Of a DNA stretch of 64,000 nucleotides, positions 17,229 through 26,589 are shown piece by piece. Position numbers and translations under genes: made by a program. Source of the stretch: Streptomyces sp. ALI-76-A (GTDB taxonomy: Bacteria > Actinomycetota > Actinomycetes > Streptomycetales > Streptomycetaceae); the NCBI RefSeq assembly GCF_030287445.1, contig NZ_JASVWB010000002.1:7440001-7504000 (forward strand), given 5' to 3'. How positions within the stretch are numbered: the first letter of the stretch is position 1; each line of letters starts with the position of its first letter. Under the pieces are notes generated by a model, which worked only from the letters and a program-made list of their open reading frames with translations, did not search any database and was not told where the DNA came from.

Positions 17229-19304
17229 ATGCTGGAGATCGCCGAAAACGGCCGTACATGGATCCTGTCCGGGCCGGCCAGCAGTTACGCCCTCCACCTC
17301 ACCGGGGAGGACGAGCTCCTCCACCTGCACTGGGGCCCGCGAATCGCGCTCGCCGACGCCGAGGCCCTCGCCGTCCGCCCGCTGCCGGACTACTGGCCCT
17401 TCGAGTCTCCGCTCGACGGACGCGAGGAGTACCCCGTCGAGGGCGGCCCCCGCTTCGTCCGCCCCGCCCTGTCCGTGCGCACCGACGAGCGACGCGGCAC
17501 CGAGTGGCGCTTCGACGCGTACGAGAGGGCCGAGGGCGACGAGCTGCGGCTGCGGTTCCGGGACGGAGAGCTGGCGATCACGCTGCACTACCGGATGCGT
17601 CACGACGTCGTGGAGCGCTGGGTGACGCTGGACAACCAGGGCCCCACGATCGAGGTGCTGCGCGCCGACTCCGCCACCTGGACCCTGCCCGACCGGGAGG
17701 ACGGCTGGCGGCTGTCCCAGCTGCACGGCCGCTGGGCCGCGGAGTCCCGGCTCGTGCGCGCCCCCCTCACCTACGGTGAGAAGGTCATCGGCAGCCGCCG
17801 CGGCCACACCGGGCACCAGCACCTGCCGTGGGTCGCGCTCGACACCGACGCGACCGAGGAGCGCGGCGAGGTCTACGGCTGCGCCCTGGGCTGGTCCGGT
17901 TCCTGGCGCATCGCCGTCGCCGAACTCCCCGACACCCGTGTGCAGATCACCGGCGGGGCGGGCTACGACGACTCCGGCCTGCTGCGTCTGGCGGCGGGGG
18001 AGTCCTTCACCACACCCGTCTTCGCCGGCCTGTGGAGCGACGGCGGCTTCGGCGGGGCGAGCCGCGCCTGGCACGCCTACCAGCGCGCGTACGTCATCCC
18101 GGAGGCGGACCGGGACCGGCCGGTGCTGTTCAACTCCTGGGAGGCCACGGAGTTCGACATCTCCGAGGAGCAGCAGCAGGTGCTGGCCCGCCGGGCGGCG
18201 GCGATGGGTGTCGAGCTGTTCGTCGTGGACGACGGCTGGTTCGGGAAGCGCACGAGCGACCGTGCCGGGCTCGGCGACTGGACGCCCAACCCGGACCGCT
18301 TCCCCGGCGGCGTCAAGCCCCTGGCCGACTATGTGCACGGCCTCGGCATGCAGTTCGGCATCTGGGTCGAGCCGGAGATGGTCAACCCGGACAGCGACCT
18401 CTACCGGGCCCACCCCGACTGGGTGCAGTACCAACCGGGGCGAAAGCGGACGGAGCTGCGCAACCAGCTCGTACTGAACCTCGCCCGCGAGGACGTCCAG
18501 GAGTATCTGTGGGAACAGCTCCACGGGCTGCTCTCCAGTGCCCCGATCGACTACGTGAAGTGGGACTTCAACCGCTGCTTCACCGACGCGGGCTGGCCCG
18601 GCGACGCCTACCCGCAGCGCCTGTGGGTCGACCACGTCGACGCGCTCTACCGGCTGCTGGACCGGCTGCGCGCGGCGCACCCGGACGTCGCCTTCGAGTC
18701 CTGCTCGGGTGGTGGCGGCCGGATCGACCTCGGCGTGATGAGCCGTACGGACCAGGTGTGGACCTCCGACAACACCGACCCGCTGGACCGGCTCGCCATC
18801 CAGCACGGCTTCACGCAGATCCACCCCGCCCGGGTGATGGCGGCCTGGGTCACCGACAGTCCCAACACGCAGCTCAACGGGCGGGTCAGCTCACTGCGGT
18901 TCCGGTTCGTCAGCGCCATGGCCGGGGTGCTCGGGGTGGGCGGAGACCTCGCGGAGTGGACCGAGGAGGAACTCGCCGAGGCGGGTGACTGGGTGGCTCT
19001 CTACAAGGAGATCCGGCCCCTCGTGCAGCGGGGCGACCTCTACCGGCTGCGGCCCCCGCAGGGCGGACCGAGCGCGGTGCAGTACGTGCTGGGGGACGAG
19101 GCGGTCGTCCTCGCCTGGCTCCAGGCACAGCACCACGGCGAGCCCGTCCCGGCGGTGCGGCTGCGCGGACTCGACCCGACGGCATCGTACGAATGCCTCG
19201 AAACGGGCGAAGTCCACCGTGGTGCCGTGCTGCTGCATCACGGGCTGCGGACCGGACTTCGGGGCGATCTCGATGCGGCAGTTCTCCGGCTGCGCCGCAT
19301 ATGA
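17229..19304 (+). CDS. Alpha-galactosidase, GH36
   Basis: 691 residues. The nucleophile motif is YVKWDFNR (Asp near residue 446). The acid/base region is SCSGGGGRIDLGVMSRTDQVW, split by the family Gly run, then TSDNTDP (Asp near residue 513). There is no signal peptide, so the enzyme is cytoplasmic and probably acts on imported alpha-galactosides. ATG 17229 is preferred because of GTGAGG upstream and the family-like start MLEIAENGR; GTG 17190 would add 13 residues. It stands alone, divergent from the phosphatase gene. Confidence 0.93.
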   Translation: MLEIAENGRTWILSGPASSYALHLTGEDELLHLHWGPRIALADAEALAVRPLPDYWPFESPLDGREEYPVEGGPRFVRPALSVRTDERRGTEWRFDAYERAEGDELRLRFRDGELAITLHYRMRHDVVERWVTLDNQGPTIEVLRADSATWTLPDREDGWRLSQLHGRWAAESRLVRAPLTYGEKVIGSRRGHTGHQHLPWVALDTDATEERGEVYGCALGWSGSWRIAVAELPDTRVQITGGAGYDDSGLLRLAAGESFTTPVFAGLWSDGGFGGASRAWHAYQRAYVIPEADRDRPVLFNSWEATEFDISEEQQQVLARRAAAMGVELFVVDDGWFGKRTSDRAGLGDWTPNPDRFPGGVKPLADYVHGLGMQFGIWVEPEMVNPDSDLYRAHPDWVQYQPGRKRTELRNQLVLNLAREDVQEYLWEQLHGLLSSAPIDYVKWDFNRCFTDAGWPGDAYPQRLWVDHVDALYRLLDRLRAAHPDVAFESCSGGGGRIDLGVMSRTDQVWTSDNTDPLDRLAIQHGFTQIHPARVMAAWVTDSPNTQLNGRVSSLRFRFVSAMAGVLGVGGDLAEWTEEELAEAGDWVALYKEIRPLVQRGDLYRLRPPQGGPSAVQYVLGDEAVVLAWLQAQHHGEPVPAVRLRGLDPTASYECLETGEVHRGAVLLHHGLRTGLRGDLDAAVLRLRRI

Positions 19305-19582
19305 GAGTTCTGTCCGAATTGGCGCCTTCATTCCAACTCCGGCCGGAATAGGGGGGCCTGAGGGGCGGCGCGTGAGGAGCGTCATACTCGTGACCGTGCG
19401 TCGCCCGTCATGTTCACGTAATACGCATGTCCCACAAGGGCTTTCGGGGTCGGGTGGCGCCCCGCGATGGACGGAGGGTGACCGGGAATTCCCTTCCGGG
19501 AGCAAGCCGGACGCATTTTCGTACAACCTCTACTTGTCCCTGTGCGTCCTGGTCGCTTACGTTCACCACCGATCCGGACGGA
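19305..19582. other. Intergenic region upstream of the riboswitch
   Basis: No credible gene. The stretch is less GC-rich than its surroundings and must carry the promoter of the riboswitch-peptidase transcript; a clear -10/-35 pair could not be fixed by eye. Confidence 0.4.
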
Positions 19583-19757
19583 CGCCCAATCCTGCCGCCG
19601 CCCGGAGCCCGCACACCATCACCCGTACACGGCAGGAGCGGGGGACCCACAGGTAGAACCGCCTGTTCCGGTCTCCGGAAGAGGCTTGGGGTTAAGTCGT
19701 GCCTCGGCACGGCCGGGCATCTCCAGTCCGCACCCGACAGCTCACCTCGCAGGCGCC
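19583..19757 (+). ncRNA. c-di-AMP riboswitch (ydaO/yuaA type)
   Basis: The leader shows the conserved blocks of the ydaO-yuaA element in order: CCAATCCTGCCGCCGCCCGG, the CAGGAGCGGGGGACCCA block (19633-19649), TTGGGGTTAAGTCG (19686-19699), and the terminal block CCGACAGCTCACCTCGCAGG. In actinomycetes this riboswitch sits upstream of LysM/M23 peptidases and resuscitation-promoting factors, and c-di-AMP lowers their expression. The downstream gene here is exactly that type. Element edges are approximate. Confidence 0.88.
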
Positions 19758-19772
19758 GGAGAGGAATTCGTC

Positions 19773-20798
19773 ATGCCCGCGAAGGGTAAGCACCGCCGTC
19801 CCAAGACCCAGCGCTTCACGCGTTCCATCGCCGTCGCCGGAACCGGCGGCGCCGCACTCGCCCTTCCGCTCCTCGGAGCCACCGGCGCCCATGCCGCGAG
19901 TGCCCAGTCCGTTTCGGAAAATGCCGTTCAGTCTTCGATTCCCACCGCCGCGAAGAATGTGGTGGCCGAAAAGCCGGTGGCCGAAAAGAAGACCGCCACG
20001 CAGACGACCGGCGTGACGACGTATGCCGTGCGGGCCGGCGACTATCTCTCGAAGATCGCCGACGAGCAGGACGTCAGCGGTGGCTGGCAGAGGCTCTACG
20101 CCGACAACCGCGAGGCCGTCGGCGACGATCCGTCGCTGATCCACCCCGGCCTGAAGCTCGCGATCGGCAAGAAGGCCACGACGAGCACGCCGAAGACCGG
20201 GTCGGCGGACTCCTCCTCGTCGTCGTCCTCCTCGAAGAAGTCGGAGTCCAACGAGTCGGAGTCCAACGAGTCGGCGTCGAACGAGTCGGCGTCGCAGACG
20301 TCGGATTCGTCCGCCTCCTCGTCGAAGTCCTCCACGTCGCAGAAGTCGACGGCCACCACCCAGAGCGCCGGCACCGCCGGCACCGCGAGCGGGTCCGCCG
20401 CCCCGGTGGCCGGTGCCACCGTCGGCACCCCGTACCGGATGTCCGGCAGCATGTGGTCCAGCGGTTACCACACCGGTGTCGACTTCGTCGTCCCGACCGG
20501 TACCTCGCTCAAGGCCGTCGGCGCGGGCACGGTCGTCTCCGCGGGCTGGGGTGGCGCGTACGGCAACCAGGTCGTCATCAAGCTGGCCGACGGCTACTAC
20601 GCGCAGTACGCGCACCTGTCCTCGCTGTCCGTCTCCAGCGGCCAGACCGTGTCCGGGGGGCAGCAGATAGGCCTTTCCGGTGCGACCGGCAACGTGACGG
20701 GCCCGCACCTGCACTTCGAGATCCGCACCTCGCCCGACTACGGCTCGGACGTGGACCCGGTCGCCTACCTCCGTGCGAAGGGCGTCTCCGTCGGCTGA
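19773..20798 (+). CDS. Secreted LysM-M23 peptidoglycan endopeptidase
   Basis: 341 residues. The N-terminus is a secretion signal (basic KGKHRRPKTQRFTRS, hydrophobic core, cleavage near AHAAS). A LysM domain (YAVRAGDYLSKIADEQ to LKLAIGKK, ~residues 86-135) binds peptidoglycan. A ~75-residue Ser/Glu/Asn linker contains repeated SNESE/SNESA units. The C-terminal M23 domain has the zinc ligands HTGVDF and HLHFE. It cuts cross-links outside the membrane. ATG 19773 has GAGAGGA upstream and starts 15 nt after the riboswitch, which should control it. Confidence 0.93.
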   Translation: MPAKGKHRRPKTQRFTRSIAVAGTGGAALALPLLGATGAHAASAQSVSENAVQSSIPTAAKNVVAEKPVAEKKTATQTTGVTTYAVRAGDYLSKIADEQDVSGGWQRLYADNREAVGDDPSLIHPGLKLAIGKKATTSTPKTGSADSSSSSSSSKKSESNESESNESASNESASQTSDSSASSSKSSTSQKSTATTQSAGTAGTASGSAAPVAGATVGTPYRMSGSMWSSGYHTGVDFVVPTGTSLKAVGAGTVVSAGWGGAYGNQVVIKLADGYYAQYAHLSSLSVSSGQTVSGGQQIGLSGATGNVTGPHLHFEIRTSPDYGSDVDPVAYLRAKGVSVG

Positions 20799-20836
20799 CG
20801 CCCACCGACCGCCCGACCACCTGCCTGACACGCCGT

Positions 20837-20872
20837 CGAAGGCCGGATCCCGATCCCCGGGTCCGGCCTTCG
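20837..20872 (+). terminator. Hairpin after the M23 peptidase gene
   Basis: Stem CGAAGGCCGGA with its exact complement TCCGGCCTTCG and inner pairs, 38 nt after the stop. Confidence 0.65.
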
Positions 20873-21039
20873 GTGTGTTCCGGGGACCGGGCACGGCCTC
20901 CCCGCAGGCGTCCGGGCCGCTCCTGGCTCGGAGGGCGTTCTTGTCTCGTTCATGATCGCCGTATTGCGGTCTTGTGGCGGTGGCTCCCGGAGCGTCGACA
21001 ACGAGGGGGCCGCGGGGACAGAGTGAACTCCGTTGTGGG

Positions 21040-21051
21040 GCAAGCGCTTTC
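21040..21051. promoter_or_regulatory. LacI-family operator-like site
   Basis: GCAAGCGCTTTC, centred on the palindrome AAGCGCTT, resembles catabolic LacI-family operators. It lies 28 nt before the start codon of the rhamnogalacturonan-lyase relic, where a repressor site for pectin-sugar genes would be expected. Confidence 0.45.
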
Positions 21052-21078
21052 TGCCGCCGACTTCCCGAAGGAGCTCCC

Positions 21079-21411
21079 GTGCACCCCGCCCGACGTCGAA
21101 GAACCGTCGCAGTCACCGCCGGCGCCCGCAACGCGACCCCGTTCTACGGCGACGTCCTCGGCGACTGGCGCGAGGAGATCCTCGCCGAGACCGCCGACCA
21201 CAGCGCCCTGCGCCTGTACACCACCACCCGGCCGACCCGGACCCGTCTCCACACCCTCGCGCAGAACCCGGCCTACCGCCTCGGCTGGACCGTGCGCGGC
21301 TATCTGCAGTCCACGTACACCGACTACTGCCTCGGCACCGAGACCCGGCGCGTGCCGAAGCCGTCGATCACCCCTGCCGAAGGAGCCGTTTCCCATGACG
21401 ACCACGCGTAG
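21079..21411 (+). pseudogene. Rhamnogalacturonan lyase (PL11-like) relic with internal deletion
   Basis: The frame opens at GTG 21079 after AAGGAG with a typical signal-peptide beginning (HPARRRRTVAVTAG). After only ~18 codons it passes into the C-terminal end of a family 11 rhamnogalacturonan lyase (FYGDVLGDWREEIL, PAYRLGWTVRGYLQST, TDYCLG). Intact enzymes are about 600 residues, so some 500 codons are missing, and the reading frame is kept across the join. The export start, ribosome binding site and LacI-like operator remain, but the catalytic part is gone. The 3' end overlaps the next gene. It may still be transcribed as the leader of that gene. Confidence 0.65.
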
Positions 21412-22114
21412 AGCGTTCGGAGCCCTGGCCGCCACGGCCGCCGTCACGGCCCTCGCCCCGGCGACCACCGCGAGCGCCTCACCCCGCCGCCATCACCGGC
21501 TGATCGCCCACGACGACTTCCGCCGCGGTCTCGGCCAGTGGGCCGTGGAACTCGAGAAGGGCGGCACCGTCACCGCCTCCCGGGGCGCCCTGGAGGTCGA
21601 CGTGCCCGCCGGCGCGACGATCTGGTTCAGGAAGCGGCTGGAAGGTCCGTACGCGCTGGAGTACACCGCCACACCGGTGTCGGCGGGCGGTGTCAACGAC
21701 CGGGTCTCCGACCTCAACAACTTCTGGAACGCCGTCGACGTCCGCTCCCCGGACGACCTGTTCGCCACCGCGCGGGGCGGCGCACTCGCCGAGTACGACT
21801 ACTTGAGGACGTACTACGTCGGCTACGGCGCCAACACCAACACCACGACCCGGCTGCGCCGCTACGTCGGCGAGGCGGGCGTCCGGCCGCTTCTCTACGA
21901 CTACACCGAGCCGCTGCTCGTACCGAACCGGCCGCACCGGGTGCGGATCGTCTCCGACGGTTCGACCGTGCGATGGTGGAACAACGGGCGGCTCGTCTTC
22001 GACCACCACGACCCGCAGCCGTACACCAGCGGTCACTTCGCCTTCCGGACCACCTGGAGCCACTTCCGCATCGCCGATTTCCGGGTGTGGCAACCGCCGC
22101 GTCAACAGCGCTGA
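21395..22114 (+). CDS. Secreted DUF6250 protein, probable pectin/rhamnogalacturonan-associated
   Basis: 239 residues with a twin-arginine type signal (TTRRAFGALAATAAVTALA, cleavage near SASPRR). The mature part is a beta-sandwich-like sequence rich in aromatic residues (FWNAVDVRSPDD, YDYLRTYYVGYGANTNTTTR, VRWWNNGRLVFDHHD), as in DUF6250 proteins that occur with polysaccharide lyases. AAGGAG precedes ATG 21395. It overlaps the lyase relic by 17 nt, so it was probably its operon partner and is now the only intact member. Confidence 0.7.
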   Translation: MTTTRRAFGALAATAAVTALAPATTASASPRRHHRLIAHDDFRRGLGQWAVELEKGGTVTASRGALEVDVPAGATIWFRKRLEGPYALEYTATPVSAGGVNDRVSDLNNFWNAVDVRSPDDLFATARGGALAEYDYLRTYYVGYGANTNTTTRLRRYVGEAGVRPLLYDYTEPLLVPNRPHRVRIVSDGSTVRWWNNGRLVFDHHDPQPYTSGHFAFRTTWSHFRIADFRVWQPPRQQR

Positions 22115-22130
22115 CGAAAGAGCTATTCCT

Positions 22131-22178
22131 GGATTGACCAAGCTTTGACGAGTGGTTTATATCACCGCCCGTCAATCC
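22131..22178 (+). promoter_or_regulatory. Likely promoter of the SGNH hydrolase gene
   Basis: TTGACC at 22134-22139 and TTATAT/TATATC at about 22157-22163 are spaced 17-18 nt, close to the HrdB consensus, in an AT-richer stretch. The promoter is framed by an inverted repeat, GGATTGAC (22131-22138) and GTCAATCC (22171-22178), so it could be repressed by a factor binding both arms. Confidence 0.5.
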
Positions 22179-22226
22179 TTTCCTACGGTCGCGTAGCTCA
22201 CATCCCAAGGGGAATCATGGGCCGAC

Positions 22227-23045
22227 GTGGCAGACGATTCGAAGAGTGACATCAGATCAGTGATCGGGTCGTACGTGGCGCTGGGGGACAGCTTCACCGA
22301 AGGCGTCGGCGACCCCGGGCCCGACGGGGCGTTGGTCGGCTGGGCCGACCGGTTCGCGGTCCTCCTCGCGGACCGGCGTCCCGAGGGCGACTTCCGGTAC
22401 ACGAACCTCGCCGTGCGCGGGAAACTGCTCGACCAGGTCGTGGCCGACCAGCTTCCCCAGGCCGTCGCCCTCGCGCCCGACCTGGTCTCCTTCTGCGCGG
22501 GCGGCAACGACATCCTCCGGCCCGGCACCGACCCCGACGAGGTCGCCGAGCGCTTCGAACGGGCGGTGGACCGGCTCACCGCCGTCGCCGGCACGGTGAT
22601 GGTGACGACGGGGTTCGACACCCGCCGCATGCCCGTGCTCAGGCATCTGCGCGGCAAGATCGCCACCTACAACGGGCATGTGCGGGCCATCGCCGACCGG
22701 TACGGCTGTCCCGTGCTCGACCTGTGGTCCCTGAAGGCCATTCAGGACCGCCGGGCCTGGGACGGCGACCGGCTCCACCTCTCGCCCGAGGGGCACACGC
22801 GCGTGGCACTGCGCGCGGGCCAGGTCCTCGGTCTGGAGGTCCCCGCCGACCCGGAACAGCCCTGGCCACCCCTGCCGCCGCGCGGCACCCTGGAGATCCG
22901 GCGGGACGACGTGCACTGGGCGCGCGAGTACCTGGTGCCGTGGATCGGGCGCCGGTTGCGCGGAGAGTCGTCCGGAGACCACGTCACCGCCAAGGGCGCG
23001 CTGTCGCCGCACGACATCAGGACGCGGATCGCCACAGTGGCCTGA
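22227..23045 (+). CDS. SGNH/GDSL-family hydrolase
   Basis: 272 residues with all SGNH blocks: YVALGDSFTEG (nucleophile Ser, ~residue 19), the Gly block NLAVRGK, the Asn block GGNDIL, and block V DRLHLSPEGH with the catalytic Asp-x-x-His. There is no signal peptide, so a cytoplasmic esterase or lipase of unknown substrate is likely. GTG 22227 is the only sensible start, because the nearby ATG 22217 is in another frame. The purine-rich AAGGGGA lies ~13 nt upstream, a long spacing. Confidence 0.88.
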   Translation: MADDSKSDIRSVIGSYVALGDSFTEGVGDPGPDGALVGWADRFAVLLADRRPEGDFRYTNLAVRGKLLDQVVADQLPQAVALAPDLVSFCAGGNDILRPGTDPDEVAERFERAVDRLTAVAGTVMVTTGFDTRRMPVLRHLRGKIATYNGHVRAIADRYGCPVLDLWSLKAIQDRRAWDGDRLHLSPEGHTRVALRAGQVLGLEVPADPEQPWPPLPPRGTLEIRRDDVHWAREYLVPWIGRRLRGESSGDHVTAKGALSPHDIRTRIATVA

Positions 23046-23209
23046 GGGGGTACGGGTACCCGGCCGGTCGGTACGCGGTTGGTCGGTCCCCGTCCGGGCG
23101 GCCCCCGTCCGGACGCCTCGGGTTCGGACGACGCCGGAGGCCGGTGCGGTGCGGGAACGGGGCCTGCCGCTCGCCCAGGGACCAGGGCGCGCCGCCCCGG
23201 GACGGTCGC

Positions 23210-23830
23210 CTACGCCGTCAACGCCTCCCGCGTCAGCCCCAGTTCCCGGGCCAGTGCCTCGTCCACCCACTCCTGCGCCCGCGCGCGCGGGACCGCACCG
23301 GCGTACGACGTGAGCTGGACGGCGAGACCGTCGAGCAGGGCGGTGAGGCGCAGGGCCGTCCCCGTCGGGTCCGGGCAGCGGAACTCGTCCGCGGCCACGC
23401 CCTCGGCGATCACCTCGGCGAGCGCCGACTTCCACTGCGTGTCGAGACCGCGCGCCACCTCCCGCAGCGCGGGCTCACGCAGTGCCGCCGCCCAGCTCTC
23501 GATCCACAGCCGCCACCCCTTGGCCTGGCCGGTCGGGGCGTACCAGCGCACGGCCGCCCGCAGCCGTCGCAGTGCCGTGGTGCGCCGGCCGAGCAGCTTG
23601 CGGAACCGGGCGAGGTCGTCCTCGGCGGCATACCGGAACGCGGCGGCGACCAGCTGCTCCTTGGTGGAGAAGTGGTAGAGCACCAGCGCGTTGCTCACGC
23701 CGAGCGCCGAGGCCACGTCCGCGATCCGGACCGCCGCCACACCGCGCGCCTCGATCTGCCCGACGGCGGCCCGCAGCAGCTCCTCGCGCCGCTCCGCCAC
23801 GCTCAACCGCACTCTCGCCACGCGGGTCAC
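23210..23830 (-). CDS. TetR-family transcriptional regulator
   Basis: 206 residues. The N-terminal helix-turn-helix is VGQIEARGVAAVRIADVASALGVSNALVLYHFSTKEQL, split here by family positions, about residues 20-60. The C-terminal ligand domain has the BetI-like shape (WRLWIESWAAAL, LLDGLAVQL). It lies 62 nt downstream of the amino-acid dehydrogenase gene on the same strand and is probably co-transcribed and controls it or its neighbourhood. GTG/ATG alternatives exist near the N-terminus. Confidence 0.88.
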   Translation of the reverse strand: MTRVARVRLSVAERREELLRAAVGQIEARGVAAVRIADVASALGVSNALVLYHFSTKEQLVAAAFRYAAEDDLARFRKLLGRRTTALRRLRAAVRWYAPTGQAKGWRLWIESWAAALREPALREVARGLDTQWKSALAEVIAEGVAADEFRCPDPTGTALRLTALLDGLAVQLTSYAGAVPRARAQEWVDEALARELGLTREALTA

Positions 23831-23892
23831 CTTATGGGGTCGCCATCGGCGCCGCCGGAAAGAGGCCGCTCACCCGCGGGTTCGGCCGGAAG

Positions 23893-25070
23893 TCACCGGT
23901 ACCACCCGAAACGCTCCGCGATCACCGGCAGCCGGTCCGCGCCGATGGCGTGCGCCGCCGCCCGCGGCGACGTCCCGTCGGCCTCCGCCCGGACCAGCAT
24001 CCGCCCGACCAGGGCCCGCATCGAGCGGCGGATGTGGGTGAACGCCTCGTCCGCGTCGGCCCCGATGTCGCCGAACAGCGTCCACCACCACCAGGTTTCG
24101 TCCCGGAGTTGACGACCACGTCCGGCAGCACGGTGATCCCGCGCGCGGCGAGCAGTTCCTCCGCCTCGGGCAGGACCGGCATGTTTGCCGCCTCGACGAT
24201 CCAGCGCGCACTGATCCGCTCCTGGTTCACGGTGTCGACGGCGTACGAGACCGCCGCGGGCACCAGCACCTCCGCGTCCGCCGCGAGCCAGGCGTCGCCG
24301 GGCAGCTCACGGTCGTCGGGGCCGAGGCCGGCGCGGTCCACGGTGCCGTGGGCGTCCCGCGCGGCGAGCAGCGCCTCGACGTCCAGTCCCGCCGGGTTGG
24401 CGATCGTGCCCTTGATGTCGGCGACGGCGACGACGGTGAGTCCCGCGCGCGTGAGGAAACGCGCGGTGGCACCGCCCATGGTCCCCAGACCCTGCACGGC
24501 GACCCGGGTGCCCGCGTACGGCACGCCCGCCCGGTCCAGCGCCGCGAGCACCGACTCCGCGACACCGCACCCGCCGACCAGTTCGTCGAGCCCGATCCCG
24601 TCCACCTCGACCGCGAACGCGTCGGTGAGCCGCCGCCGCGCCGCGACCTCGTCGTCGAGCAGCGGATACACGGCCTGGACGGACGACACGAGCCCCACCT
24701 CGGCAGCCGCCCGGTCCACCAGGTCCTGGGAGAGCCCGAGGTCCTCGCCCGTGGTCCAGCAGCTCTCGATGTAGGGCCGCACGGCCCGCAGGTACCGCAC
24801 CAGGAGCTCGTAGGCCCCCGGATCCCGGGGATCGCAGTCGATGCCGCCCTTGGCGCCGCCCAGGGGGACGCAGCGGCTCTCCGGGTCGTAGTGCAGCGCT
24901 TCCTTCATGGTCATCCCGTGCGCCAGCCCGGCCACCTCGTCCAGGGTGCAGCCCGCCCGCATCCGCAGCCCTCCGCTGGAGACTCCGCGCACCAGCCGGT
25001 CGACCACCAGGAAGCCCTGGCGTCCCGTGACGTGGTCGGTCCAGGTCAGCGACATCAGGGGAGCGGTCAT
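23893..25070 (-). pseudogene. Leu/Phe/Val dehydrogenase with a 1-nt frameshift near the C-terminus
   Basis: The frame from ATG 25070 encodes a Glu/Leu/Phe/Val dehydrogenase: GVSSGGLRM, the catalytic Lys in PLGGAKGGI, and the NAD motif VQGLGTMGG. After NSGT (reverse-strand reading, near 24095) the frame continues as KPGGGGR, while the +1 frame gives WWWWTLFGDIGADADEAF and runs to a family-like end ERFGWYR and TGA at 23893-23895. One base is missing where the family has NSGTNAWWWW-type sequence. The full product would be ~392 residues. It is either a real recent inactivation, or altered C-terminus, or a sequencing error. The enzyme would deaminate branched-chain or aromatic amino acids with NAD. 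Confidence 0.8.
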
Positions 25071-25102
25071 GCGGTCTCCTCGGAGGGGATGGGCGTGCGG
25101 GG

Positions 25103-25140
25103 GCCGCGGGACGGCGGGACGGCGGGACGGCGGGTCGGCG
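25103..25140. repeat. Short 8-bp direct repeats upstream of the dehydrogenase gene
   Basis: Four adjacent copies of a GGGACGGC-like unit (the last as GGGTCGGC) lie in the region upstream of the dehydrogenase start, inside a ~270-bp intergenic space shared with the MBL-fold gene. This is probably slippage-derived. Confidence 0.4.
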
Positions 25141-25340
25141 TGGCGTCGCGCGGTGCGCGGTGCGGCGGGCGCCACAGCGCGCGGACGGGGGTGCCGGCCA
25201 GGGGCGGATACTGAATGGTGGGTCAGTATTCGGACCGTGGTCGCGCCCTGTCAACGCGGAACGGACGCCGGGCGGTAACCCGGCTGTCAGAGGGGCCGAC
25301 CATAATGGAACGCCTCACCGACCCCACCTGGAGGTACACC

Positions 25341-26525
25341 GTGACCGGTTTCCGTTCCCCGAGCTCCGGGCTTGGCGCGCTGCGGCCCGCGGCCTTCGGC
25401 GCGGACCCGAGCGGTGAGCGCCTGGCGCGTATCCGCAGATCGCCCCACTTCAAGAACGGGGTGTTCCAGAACCCGGGGGGCACCGCCCGCACCCGGCCCT
25501 CCGGTTCGTCGGTGGAACTCGCCAAGGCCTTCCTGGACAAGGACGAACGCAACCGGCGCGCCCCCCAGGGCCCGGTGCCGGTGCACTCCACCACCCTCGC
25601 CGACATCTCCAGGCCCCCCGCCACGGGGCTGAGGCTGACGTGGATGGGCCACTCCAGCGTGCTCGCCGAGATCGACGGACACCGCGTGCTCTTCGACCCG
25701 GTCTGGGGCGAGCGCTGCTCCCCGTTCGCCTTCGCCGGGCCCAGGCGGCTGCACCCGGTGCCCCTCCCGCTGGCCGCGCTCGGCCCGGTCGACGTCGTCG
25801 TGATCTCCCACGACCACTACGACCACCTGGACCTGCCCACGATCAAGGCGCTGGCCGGCACCGACACCGTGTTCGCCGTGCCGCTCGGCGTCGGCGCCCA
25901 CCTGGAGCACTGGGGCGTGTCCGCCGACCGGCTGCGCGAGCTGGACTGGCACGAGACGGCCAAGGTCGGCGGGCTCACCCTGACCGCCACCCCGGCCCGC
26001 CACTTCTGCGGTCGCGGCCTGCGCAACACCCAGCACACCCTCTGGGCCTCCTGGGTCGTCGCCGGGGACGCGCACCGGATCTACCACAGCGGCGACACCG
26101 GCTACTTCACGGGATTCCGGGACATCGGCGCCACACACGGCCCCTTCGACGCCACGATGATCCAGATCGGCGCCTACAGCGAGTTCTGGCCGGACATCCA
26201 CATGACGCCCGAGGAGGGCATGCGCGCCCACCTCGACCTTCAGGGCGGACGGGCGCACGGCGCGATGCTGCCGATCCACTGGGGGACCTTCAACCTCGCC
26301 GCGCACGCCTGGGCGGAGCCGGGGGAGTGGACCGTGGCCGCCGGTGAGGCGGTCGGGCAGGCCGTCGCCGTACCCGTTCCCGGGCAGCCGTTCGAGCCCG
26401 CGGGGGAGCTGCCGGTGCGTCCGTGGTGGCGGGACGTGTCCCGGCCCCTGAAGGGCGGCTGGCCCACGCCCCAGCCGCCGGCGACGACGAGCCGGGACGA
26501 CCTGGACCTGGTGGGGGAGGGCTGA
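25341..26525 (+). CDS. MBL-fold hydrolase (NAPE-PLD/UlaG-like)
   Basis: 394 residues. The metallo-beta-lactamase metal motif is SHDHYDHLD (HxHxDH) near residue 158. Further ligands are ARHFCGR and YHSGDTGYF, and the C-terminal His is in LPIHWGTFNL. Together these match the N-acyl-phosphatidylethanolamine phospholipase D-like branch. The cytoplasmic N-terminal extension (FRSPSSGLGALRPAAFG) is common in actinomycete members. GTG 25341 is chosen for TGGAGG with 6-nt spacing; ATG 25305 would add 12 residues but lacks a ribosome binding site. Substrate unknown. Confidence 0.9.
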   Translation: MTGFRSPSSGLGALRPAAFGADPSGERLARIRRSPHFKNGVFQNPGGTARTRPSGSSVELAKAFLDKDERNRRAPQGPVPVHSTTLADISRPPATGLRLTWMGHSSVLAEIDGHRVLFDPVWGERCSPFAFAGPRRLHPVPLPLAALGPVDVVVISHDHYDHLDLPTIKALAGTDTVFAVPLGVGAHLEHWGVSADRLRELDWHETAKVGGLTLTATPARHFCGRGLRNTQHTLWASWVVAGDAHRIYHSGDTGYFTGFRDIGATHGPFDATMIQIGAYSEFWPDIHMTPEEGMRAHLDLQGGRAHGAMLPIHWGTFNLAAHAWAEPGEWTVAAGEAVGQAVAVPVPGQPFEPAGELPVRPWWRDVSRPLKGGWPTPQPPATTSRDDLDLVGEG

Positions 26526-26589
26526 CCGTAGGCTCCTCCGGGGTGCGCCTGGGAGGAGACGAGACGCCGCTGCCCCCGGGTCTGCGCTC

